A DNA stretch of 64,000 bases from Rhizobium sp. WSM4643. Its GTDB lineage: Bacteria; Pseudomonadota; Alphaproteobacteria; Rhizobiales; Rhizobiaceae. Position numbers and translations under genes: made by a program. The notes below the pieces were generated by a model that worked only from the letters and a program-made list of their open reading frames with translations, was not told the origin of the DNA and searched no databases. Positions 16,519-24,331 of the stretch are shown piece by piece. Position 1 is the first letter of the stretch; each line of letters begins with the position of its first letter. Location: NCBI RefSeq assembly GCF_025152745.1, contig NZ_CP104043.1:343297-407296 (forward strand), read 5' to 3'.

Positions 16519-18924
16519 TCACCGCAATTCTGCAGTAACCCGGAAGATGCCGCCGGCTGACGCGTCGGAGCAGACGACGAAGGTCGAGCCCTCCTGCGCC
16601 ATGAAGGCGACGTTGCCGCCGGCTTCGCAGGGGGTGGCGCTCCACTGCAGGATGATATCGCCATTGTCGGGCAGTTTTTCCGGAGTGATCTTCGCCGCAC
16701 TTGCCATCCATTCCGTCGCCGACGGCAGGTGGACGGGGTCGTTCAGCTGCTTCGACAGCCAGGCGGTATAATTCTGCGCCACGGCAAGCGGCACGTCGTC
16801 GGCCGGCTGCTGCGGATTGTCGGCATAGGCCTTTGCTGCGGCGGGGTCGGAATTGGCGGTGTAATATTCCGCCATCTCGGCACGGGTGACCGCCTTCGTC
16901 TGCATGCAGAAGGACTTGTCGATCTTCACGGCGCCATTGGCAACGCCGAGCATGCCGCCGAGCTCCTTCATCGAGGAGGTCATCAGCCGGACGTTCTCCA
17001 GTGAATAGCTTCCGGCCGGGACGGTTTCGAAGGCAAGGGTCTGCGAAACCGGGCAGAAGCCGCGTGCCGACAGCGCCTCGAGATCGGCAAGGATCGGCTG
17101 GTAGGCAACGACCGCGAGCTTATAGGCTTCCGCGGCGTAGCGGCCGTCGGCTTCGCCGATCTTCGGGGCGAGGGCCGCAAGCGTCGGATCGGCCGCACCG
17201 GCGCGGGTGGCGATCGAGGCGTTGAGATCGGCGACTTTCTGCTTCAGCGCCGTCGCCTCGTCCTTTGCCGCCATGACATCGGCGATGACGGCGTCGAACA
17301 GTTTGGCGGCGTCGCCATAGCCTGACGTTGCGGCCGGCATCTGCCATTGCTCGGCCTTGGTCTTGGCCTCGGTCATCAGCCCGCTCGCCTTTTTGACGTC
17401 GGGGCTATCGCCGGCGCCGATGCGATCGACCGTTTCGCGCTTTGCCGCGGCGTCCTTTTCGGCCGCCGCCAGCGCGGTGAGCGCCTTGGCGAGATCGTCG
17501 AATGTTGTTTTCGATGCGTCGTAGGCGTCGACCGCAGCATGCATCTGCTTGGCGGTGGCCGCGTCGGCGGCGGTCTTCATCTTGGTGTCTGCCTCGGCAA
17601 AACCTGGGGCCTTGTCGCCGCCGGCGGCTGAAGCAGCAGCTTTCGCCTTCTCGGCATTCTCCTTGGAGATGCCGATCAGCGCGTTGCCGAGATTGATGGC
17701 GGCCGTCTGGAAGCCCGGAAGCGCCTTTTCATAGTCTTCGTCCTTGAGCAGCGCATCGGCCGATGTCAGCGCCGCAGCGCCCGTGTCATAGGCGAGCTTT
17801 GCCTGATCACCGGAAGCGCGCTCCGGCGCCTTGGCGGCGATCGCCTTCTGCTTGCGGCTTTCGGCCTCCTTCTTCCATGTGCCGACGTCGGCGACAAGTT
17901 TTGGGTCCGGGCGGAGCAGCTTCGGGATGGTGACGACACCGACGCCGATGCAGATCAGGAGCAGCGCGCCGATCATCGACAGTTTGGCAAGCGTCCACTT
18001 TATCGGTTTCGGCGCCTCCTGCTGCTGTTGCATGCCGCCGCGCGGATCCCACGACATCGGCTGGATGCCGGTCGTGACGCGCGCGAATTCGCCCAGCGCA
18101 TCGGCGCCCATGCGCGGTCGCTGGGCCGGGTCGCGGCTCAGCATCCTTTCGACAAGGCTTGCAAGCCCCTCGGGAAAACCCGGAACCAGCACGTCCAGGC
18201 GGGGAAAGACGTTGGAAGGGTCGAGATGGATGTTCTTCCAGCTCTGCTCGCGCTGGTGTTCGTCCTCCCAGACCATGACGCTGTCGAAGACGCTGGCATA
18301 GGTCTGCCGCGGCAGGAAAAGCTTATAGGCGATCATGCCCATGGCGTAGATGTCGAGCGCGGATGAGGCGGAGAAGCTGCCGCTCGCATAGATTTCCGGC
18401 GCGCCGAATTCCGGCACATAGGGCGGGATGATGTGCTCGCCGATCTTCGAGATCAGGTGCAGGTTGCCGATCCGGACCGACAGGCCGGAATAATCCTCCG
18501 ACACATAGATGCATTGGTCCGTCAGGGCATTGTGGGCGTAACCGGCGCCGTGCAATGTCGCCAGGCCTTCGAGGATGTGGCGGCCGATCTCGACGGCGCG
18601 CTCGTAAGCCACCATCTCCGTTTCGTCGAGATATTGGTGCAGCGTTTTCGACGGCCGCTTCTCGACGATATAGAAATTGTCGTCTTCCGGCGACGGCGGA
18701 ATGAGATCCTCGATTTCGACGAAGCGCCGCGCCGTCAGAGATTTGGCCTCGTTGATTGAGGTCCAGACCCGCTCGAAACGAGCCTTGTCCAGTTTCAACG
18801 CCACATCGGGCGTGACGATGAAGACCGCATGGTCCATCCGCTTGTCCTGAGCGGGATAGACGATGAATTCGTTTTCATAGATCGGTTCGCCGATCGTGTA
18901 GCGGGCGATCAGATCACTTCTCAT
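16519..18924 (-). CDS. Transmembrane pseudokinase with formylglycine-enzyme-like C-terminus
   Basis: 801 residues. Residues about 10-280 have the protein kinase fold: hinge NFYIVEKRP, APE motif at 175-177, SALDIYAMG, RDPAQRPR. The catalytic loop reads HNA (131-133) instead of HRD, and the DFG site reads IGN (152-154), so both key aspartates are missing. One membrane segment lies at about 312-335 (LSMIGALLLICIGVGVV). Then comes an Ala/Lys-rich helical stretch (about 340-640). The last ~140 residues resemble the FGE/SUMF1 fold (KSFCMQTKAVTRAEMAEYY, HLPSATEWMASA). Kinase-FGE fusions are known (Pkn1 type). Topology puts the pseudokinase in the cytosol and the FGE-like part outside. The ATG at 18924 follows AGGGGGA. 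Last gene of the five-gene operon. Confidence 0.8.
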   Translation of the reverse strand: MRSDLIARYTIGEPIYENEFIVYPAQDKRMDHAVFIVTPDVALKLDKARFERVWTSINEAKSLTARRFVEIEDLIPPSPEDDNFYIVEKRPSKTLHQYLDETEMVAYERAVEIGRHILEGLATLHGAGYAHNALTDQCIYVSEDYSGLSVRIGNLHLISKIGEHIIPPYVPEFGAPEIYASGSFSASSALDIYAMGMIAYKLFLPRQTYASVFDSVMVWEDEHQREQSWKNIHLDPSNVFPRLDVLVPGFPEGLASLVERMLSRDPAQRPRMGADALGEFARVTTGIQPMSWDPRGGMQQQQEAPKPIKWTLAKLSMIGALLLICIGVGVVTIPKLLRPDPKLVADVGTWKKEAESRKQKAIAAKAPERASGDQAKLAYDTGAAALTSADALLKDEDYEKALPGFQTAAINLGNALIGISKENAEKAKAAASAAGGDKAPGFAEADTKMKTAADAATAKQMHAAVDAYDASKTTFDDLAKALTALAAAEKDAAAKRETVDRIGAGDSPDVKKASGLMTEAKTKAEQWQMPAATSGYGDAAKLFDAVIADVMAAKDEATALKQKVADLNASIATRAGAADPTLAALAPKIGEADGRYAAEAYKLAVVAYQPILADLEALSARGFCPVSQTLAFETVPAGSYSLENVRLMTSSMKELGGMLGVANGAVKIDKSFCMQTKAVTRAEMAEYYTANSDPAAAKAYADNPQQPADDVPLAVAQNYTAWLSKQLNDPVHLPSATEWMASAAKITPEKLPDNGDIILQWSATPCEAGGNVAFMAQEGSTFVVCSDASAGGIFRVTAELR

Positions 18925-18966
18925 GCACGTGTCCCCCTGCATTCATTGCATTCATGAAACCGAATT

Positions 18967-20151
18967 CTATTCGCCCGCCAGAAGCGGATCACCGATCAGG
19001 CCTGCGGCCAGCAGCAGGCCGGTCTTTGTGTCGCGAAGCGCGAAGGCAAAACGGGCATCGGCGACCACGCGAACAAGCTTCGGATCGATGCTGCGTTCCG
19101 TGACCACAGCCGTGGCCGCTGCCGCCTCCGTACCGTTTTCGTCAACCTTGATCATCGTCTTCTGCAGGACGCGCGACAAGCGGATGTTTTCCTTGGTGAA
19201 CCCCGGGAACCCCGCATCCTTGGCCTTCTCGGGCGCCACTCCCATCGCATTGAGTACCGGCATCAAATCACGCCCGTCGTTCAGGGAAAAGCGTGGCAGG
19301 AAGATTTCGCCCCTGGCGGCCTCAAATTTTTCCCCTTGCAGCCAGGAAGCGAGCGCCTTCAGGTCCGCCCCGCCGACACCCTTGCCGGAGCGCGCCGCCA
19401 CCACGACCATGCTGTAGCCCTCGCCGGCATAGGCAAGGTCGACGGCGGTGAATTTCTCGTCGGAGCGGAATTTTTGGCCATCGCCGGCAAGATGCATCAT
19501 CGGTACCGAAATTGTCGAGCCATCCGGCCGCTGAAAGGGGCTTGCCGGGCTCTCCTTCTCGAACGACGTCTTCCAGCGCGCCTTGAAGGAGAGCGCGCCG
19601 AGGCTGACGAAGCCGCCGCCGGGCGGTGCGTCGAGAATTGACGGAATGGCGCCCCTGGTGGCGTCCTTGACCCAACCGTTGATGTGCTCGACCGATTTCG
19701 GTCCGTCGAGATCCTCGATCGAGGGTTTGATGTGGTGGCCGGCGAGCATCGAGAGCGCATCGGGAACAAGCACCAGCTTGTCGTCGAAGACGATCGCGAC
19801 CGCCATCGCCAAAGGCGCATCCGCCGCTGCCGGCTTTTCCGGGGACATCGCCTCGAACGCCGTTTCCGGTCCCTTCACCTCGCCGCCGAAGCCGAGGCCC
19901 TTGGCGATCGAGGCCTTGGCCGCATCGGAGGCGCCGAGGCTTGCAAGGCCGAGTGCTGCGGCAAGGCTTGCCGGCGACACCATGATATTGGCAGCACCCT
20001 CCTTTGCCAGGCTGCGGTCGATCAGTTCGGCGGCAAGCCCGGTTTGCGCGGCAAGCATCGCCTTGCTGTCGCCGGAGTTGCCGGCAGGGGCGGCCGGGGC
20101 AAGCGCCATCAGGGAAGCGGCAAGACCCGCCAGCAGAGTGGATTTCGGCAT
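18967..20151 (-). CDS. Exported serpin (serine protease inhibitor)
   Basis: 394-residue serpin with a signal peptide (cut near APA, residue 23). Family signatures: NIMVSPASLAAALGLASLGA (55-74), INGWVKDATRGAIPSIL (157-173), FKARWKTSF (189-197), and the end ARFAFALRDTKTGLLLAAG. The hinge DENGTEAAAATAVV (337-350) keeps the small residues needed for loop insertion, so it should be inhibitory. Counting from Gly340 as P15 puts P1 at Ser354 and P2 at Arg353; cleavage at Arg353-Ser354 would suit a trypsin-like target. The gene starts 13 bases after the trypsin-domain gene, the obvious partner. The ATG follows GGAGC. Bacterial serpins are uncommon. Confidence 0.9.
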   Translation of the reverse strand: MPKSTLLAGLAASLMALAPAAPAGNSGDSKAMLAAQTGLAAELIDRSLAKEGAANIMVSPASLAAALGLASLGASDAAKASIAKGLGFGGEVKGPETAFEAMSPEKPAAADAPLAMAVAIVFDDKLVLVPDALSMLAGHHIKPSIEDLDGPKSVEHINGWVKDATRGAIPSILDAPPGGGFVSLGALSFKARWKTSFEKESPASPFQRPDGSTISVPMMHLAGDGQKFRSDEKFTAVDLAYAGEGYSMVVVAARSGKGVGGADLKALASWLQGEKFEAARGEIFLPRFSLNDGRDLMPVLNAMGVAPEKAKDAGFPGFTKENIRLSRVLQKTMIKVDENGTEAAAATAVVTERSIDPKLVRVVADARFAFALRDTKTGLLLAAGLIGDPLLAGE

Positions 20152-20164
20152 GGTTCGCTCCTGT

Positions 20165-22696
20165 TCAGCGGACGCGATAGAATTTGGAATCGAACGACCA
20201 TTTGCCTTGGGCGCCGGTTTCGTCGTCGCCGACGATCCTGAGGCTTCGGGCGAGATCGTAGACATAGTTGAAGGCGGCGCGCTGGCCGACGAGCGGCGTT
20301 GGCACATCGGGCAGGTCGAGCACTTCGATCGGCTTGTCGCTGAGGATGGCAACGACCATGCCGACGCCAGCCGGCCCCTCCACCACATATTCGAAGCCGG
20401 TATAGGGATTGCGCGCATCGGGCACGACGACCGGCCGGGCCGGATCGAGCCGGTTGTCGCCGCTTTTGGCTGATGGTTTCAGCCCCATCGAGCGCTTGTT
20501 CGGGTAAAGCTGCGTCAGCTTGCCGGAGGCGTCGATATCGACCAGGATCAAGTAACCGGACGTTTTGGTCGAGACGCGCATCGCCACCTTGTCGCCGATG
20601 CTGACCGCGGTGCCGGGCAGCACGTCGACGGCGACGCCGGCCTCATTGTCGCTCTTCAGCGTGTTTTCGACGGCGGCGACCGGCGTCTTCGCCTCCTCAC
20701 CGGTGATCACATCCCGGCCGAGCGCATCCGGCTGGCCATAAAATTGCGGCACCGGCGTGAAGCGGCAATCCTCCGCATGCGTCCGGCAATATTCGTCCGA
20801 TTTGCGCCGGACATAATCGAGAAGGGCGGCATTGCTGACATTCGGCTTGTCGGCGGCGCGTGCCACGCCATCCTGCACGCCTTCGATGAAGCGGCGGGTG
20901 AAGACGCCGACCGGCGGCTTGGCCTCGCGGTCGACGAGCGCCCACTGCCCTGCGTTGACTGCCGACCAGACCATCGCACTTTCGCCGCCGAAGGAGAATT
21001 TTGCTTCCTTGCCTGATTTGTTCGGCGGTTCGAGCGCTGCCAGCGCCGGGCCGAGGCAACGCACGGTGCCGGAGGGTGCGGCCACAGCGCTGCGGCTGCC
21101 GGGCCCGACATGGCAGGCATCGATCAGCAGCGTCACACGGCGGTCCTTGAGGCTGTTCAGCCGTGCGGCGATCTCGGTTTCGCGAATCTGGTTGGTGACC
21201 GTCACCTTGCCGCCCTCGCGCACCAGCTTGGCATCGACTGCAACCAGCGTCGGGCTCGTCGTTTCATCGGCGCCCATTTCTTCCGAGCCCTGGCCGCTGA
21301 AATAGAGGAAGACACGGCTTCCGGGTGTCGACTGGCGCACCAGCCAGTCGTCGATCTCGGCCAGGATCGCTTCGCGGGTCGCCTTGCGGTTGGTCAGCGT
21401 ATGAATCTGCTCCGGGCGATAGGCGAGCGTCTTGACGAGGAAGACCTGCATCGCCTTCACATCGGTCGCGGAGCCGGTCAGTTTGGCCTCGCGCATCTCG
21501 TACTCGTCGATGCCGATCAGCAGTGCGCGATCGCCGGGCGAGCTTTCGATCACCGGCATCTGGGCGACCGGCGGCTGCACGGCGGGTTCGTCGGTGACGG
21601 GCTTGTCAGCCGGCAAGGTATCGCTGGCGGGCGTGTCGGCAGCAGGCGTTTCGGTCGTCGCGGCTGGCGCGGTATCGCCAGCCGGCGGAGTGGTGATGGC
21701 GAGATTGGCTTCTTCCTGTCCGGACTGCCTCTGCTGCGTGCCGCCACTGGTCGTGGTGGACGCGACCTGATCGTCGGCAGCGGGCCCTTCAACGTCAGGC
21801 ACGTCGCCGTCGGTCTTTGCGGCGATCCAGTCGCGGAAGGCGGCCACACGGGTATAGACGCCGTAATGCTCGGCCTCGGCGCAGCCGGCGCCCCAGCTGA
21901 CGATGCCGAGCTGGATCCAGCGCTTGTCGGGACGCTGGGCGACGAGCGGCCCGCCGCTGTCGCCCTGGCAGGCATCCTTGCCGCCTTCGGCGTAACCGGC
22001 GCAGACATTGCGCTCATCGATCGGGTTCATCCGCATCGAGCTGTCGCGATAGGCGGCGCGGCAGTCCTCGCGCGGGACGATCGGCAGTTCCACTTCCTGC
22101 AGCTCGGTCGGCAGATATTTGTCGTCCCAGCCGTGATCGGCCTTGGTGTAACCCCAGCCGGTGACGACGGCCGGGTGGCCGGCGGCCTCCACCTCGTCGT
22201 CCGAGGCCGAGGCAAGGATCGCCGGCTTCGATTTGGCGGGCTCGCTCAGCTTGATCAGGGCGATGTCATTGGCGAAGACCTTGCGGTCGAAATCTTCGTG
22301 AATGATCACGTCTTCCACGGCAAGCCCCGGCTTGTCCGGCCCGTCGACCGCGATCACCTTGTCGATCTTCGACTTGCCCTCGACGATCAGCAGGTCGCGG
22401 GCGAAGAGATCCTGCTTGCCGGAGCGGCCGCTGGTGACGCAATGGGCGGCCGTCAATATCCACCGCGGTGCGATCAGCGAACCGCCGCAATGGCCGCCGA
22501 AGCGGCCGCGCTGTTCGGGATCGGGCGCCAGGATCTTCACCTGCCAGGGCCATTCGCCCTTCTTGGCCGCCTGGCCGCCGATGACACGTCCGCCATCCTC
22601 GCCGGCAAAATCGGTGTCCTGCTGCGCCAGCACGGGAGTAGCCAGAAGCAGCATGACCGACGCAATAGTGAGGACCCTGCTGATCGACGTGCTCAT
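20165..22696 (-). CDS. Exported trypsin-like protease fused to a caspase-fold and DUF4384 domain
   Basis: 843 residues with signal peptide (cut after VLA, residue 24). Trypsin (S1) domain about 38-295: activation site R37-VIGG, His85 (TAAHC), Asp144 (NDIALIKL), Ser247 (GDSGGP). Asp241 occupies the trypsin S1-pocket position, predicting cleavage after Arg/Lys. A Pro/Thr/Ala-rich linker (300-388) leads to a caspase (C14) fold: RALLIGIDEYE, Cys528 in DACH, but FSGQG (Gln469) where the catalytic His is expected. The C-terminus has a DUF4384 region (GDKVAMRVSTKTSGYLIL, QLYPN). The short propeptide implies a zymogen. The start overlaps the previous stop (ATGA). The serpin downstream is its likely inhibitor. 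Confidence 0.9.
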   Translation of the reverse strand: MSTSISRVLTIASVMLLLATPVLAQQDTDFAGEDGGRVIGGQAAKKGEWPWQVKILAPDPEQRGRFGGHCGGSLIAPRWILTAAHCVTSGRSGKQDLFARDLLIVEGKSKIDKVIAVDGPDKPGLAVEDVIIHEDFDRKVFANDIALIKLSEPAKSKPAILASASDDEVEAAGHPAVVTGWGYTKADHGWDDKYLPTELQEVELPIVPREDCRAAYRDSSMRMNPIDERNVCAGYAEGGKDACQGDSGGPLVAQRPDKRWIQLGIVSWGAGCAEAEHYGVYTRVAAFRDWIAAKTDGDVPDVEGPAADDQVASTTTSGGTQQRQSGQEEANLAITTPPAGDTAPAATTETPAADTPASDTLPADKPVTDEPAVQPPVAQMPVIESSPGDRALLIGIDEYEMREAKLTGSATDVKAMQVFLVKTLAYRPEQIHTLTNRKATREAILAEIDDWLVRQSTPGSRVFLYFSGQGSEEMGADETTSPTLVAVDAKLVREGGKVTVTNQIRETEIAARLNSLKDRRVTLLIDACHVGPGSRSAVAAPSGTVRCLGPALAALEPPNKSGKEAKFSFGGESAMVWSAVNAGQWALVDREAKPPVGVFTRRFIEGVQDGVARAADKPNVSNAALLDYVRRKSDEYCRTHAEDCRFTPVPQFYGQPDALGRDVITGEEAKTPVAAVENTLKSDNEAGVAVDVLPGTAVSIGDKVAMRVSTKTSGYLILVDIDASGKLTQLYPNKRSMGLKPSAKSGDNRLDPARPVVVPDARNPYTGFEYVVEGPAGVGMVVAILSDKPIEVLDLPDVPTPLVGQRAAFNYVYDLARSLRIVGDDETGAQGKWSFDSKFYRVR

Positions 22697-24309
22697 AGCT
22701 TGGCTCCGGCGGAGGTATAGAGGACCGTAAATCCGACACGTGCGCCCTCGGGCAGGAATTCGCCGAGGCGTTTGGCGATATTGCCGGCGGTGCGACGCCT
22801 GTCGTTCTGCTTCAGGAATTCCACAAGTTCGGGCATCGGGGTTTCAGAGGTGACGGCGACGAGCAGGTCCGTGCCGAAAGGTGCGACGACGGAAAGATCG
22901 AGATCGAAGGTCTGAGACATCGCAGCATCGACCTCCTTCTCATTGGGATAGAGGAACTGCACGGTTCCATCGCCGGTGACGTCGAAGAGCACGAGCTTGC
23001 GGCCTGATAAATCCGAAACTGTGACGCCGACCCGCTCGCCTTCACGATGGAGGGTGTCGGAAGGCGTCACGCGTACGGTCTGCGGGTTTGTCTCGGACAG
23101 CCGCTTGAGGGTATCGAGCGCGGCCATCCGGTCGACGACGAAGGGCATGTCGCCGGCGCCGATGGCGGAGGCGACGACATCGCCGCCGGCGATCGCCTCG
23201 CGTTTTTCGGGATCGAAGACGAGTTCGGCATTAGCACCCTGCGTTAGCTTGAACGGCGTGACGGCTGATGCAATCCCCTGCAGCACCGGCTCGGAGCCGA
23301 GGGCGGCAACGCTGATCGGTGCGGGCTCGGCGGGCAGCGGAGCGTTTGGTTTCTCCGTCGCCGCCTGCGCCCCCGCCCCTTGGTAATTATAGACGACGGC
23401 ACGATCGAGATCGGTTCCGGGCGGACTTTCGGTAAAGATGTTCTGCCGCTGATCGGTGAACTGGTAAACCGCCTGGCGCACATATTCGAAGAGCTCGCGG
23501 CGGCTGACGGCGCCGTCGCCGTTGCGGTCGGCCGCCCCTTCGAAAGCGCGAGCGGTGGCATAGCTCAGCGCGCCGCGTTTTTGCGGAATGCCTGGAATTG
23601 ATATCTCGGGCGACTTGGTGTTCTCGTCGACGGCGGCTAGAAAGGTCAACCGCTTGAAATCGAAGACGGTGGACAGCGCATCCGCCGTCGTCGAAATCGG
23701 CGCGAGGTCGTCCTCCTCGATCGTATAGGACGGCGCTTGACGCCATGTGATCTCGGCGCCGCGCGGATCGACGTCGCGGGTCATGCCGCCGGCATGGCAG
23801 GTATCGGCGATGAAGACGACATCGGCGCCCTTGGTCTCCAGATTGCGGATCAGCGCCTTGAATTCGTCGCCGAAGATGCGTTCCCGTGATCCGGGAAGAC
23901 GGGTGTCGAAGCCGGCGAGCACATAGACCTCGTCGCGGCCGCTCGGTTTCGAGCCCTTGACGCGCTCCGGCTCACTCGACCCGTGGCCGGCGATGCCGAG
24001 TACGACGAGGTCACCGGGCCCTGCCCGTTCCGTGACGGCCTCGATCGCGTGGAAGATGCCCTCGCGGTCGGCCGCACCATTCTTCAGCAGCGTCATATCT
24101 TCGACGCCGACCGAGCGCAGCGAAAGGGAAAGGTCTTCGGCATCGGCGACAGCGCCATGCAACGGCGGAACGTTGCGGTAGAGGTCGATGCCGATCAGCA
24201 CGGCCCTGACCGCGCCGCGCTCCGGCGCTTCGATCACCCTTGCCAGGCTATCGGTGGCCGCCATGGTGAGGAGGGCAAGTGCTGCGGCCATGGAAACGGA
24301 TGCGGACAT
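22693..24309 (-). CDS. Exported caspase-fold (C14) protease with EF-hand and DUF4384
   Basis: 538 residues. A signal-like N-terminus (about 1-23) precedes a C14 peptidase domain: RAVLIGIDLY, catalytic His109 in GHGSSE, catalytic Cys171 in ADTCHAGG. Both catalytic residues are intact. Residues 261-272 (DRNGDGAVSRRE) fit the 12-residue EF-hand calcium loop exactly, within the caspase domain; metacaspases are often calcium-dependent. The C-terminal part carries a DUF4384 region (GERVGVTVSD, VQFLYPNEKE). The ATG at 24309 follows GAGGGGAG. It ends in an ATGA overlap with the trypsin-caspase gene and starts 22 bases after the OmpA gene. Confidence 0.88.
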   Translation of the reverse strand: MSASVSMAAALALLTMAATDSLARVIEAPERGAVRAVLIGIDLYRNVPPLHGAVADAEDLSLSLRSVGVEDMTLLKNGAADREGIFHAIEAVTERAGPGDLVVLGIAGHGSSEPERVKGSKPSGRDEVYVLAGFDTRLPGSRERIFGDEFKALIRNLETKGADVVFIADTCHAGGMTRDVDPRGAEITWRQAPSYTIEEDDLAPISTTADALSTVFDFKRLTFLAAVDENTKSPEISIPGIPQKRGALSYATARAFEGAADRNGDGAVSRRELFEYVRQAVYQFTDQRQNIFTESPPGTDLDRAVVYNYQGAGAQAATEKPNAPLPAEPAPISVAALGSEPVLQGIASAVTPFKLTQGANAELVFDPEKREAIAGGDVVASAIGAGDMPFVVDRMAALDTLKRLSETNPQTVRVTPSDTLHREGERVGVTVSDLSGRKLVLFDVTGDGTVQFLYPNEKEVDAAMSQTFDLDLSVVAPFGTDLLVAVTSETPMPELVEFLKQNDRRRTAGNIAKRLGEFLPEGARVGFTVLYTSAGAKL

Positions 24310-24331
24310 GGCCAAACTCCCCTCGCCCCAG

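Noticed and set aside
21110..22720. 536-codon plus-strand frame opposite the trypsin-caspase gene
   Set aside because: Lies wholly antisense to a gene with strong motifs; long open antisense frames are normal at this GC content.
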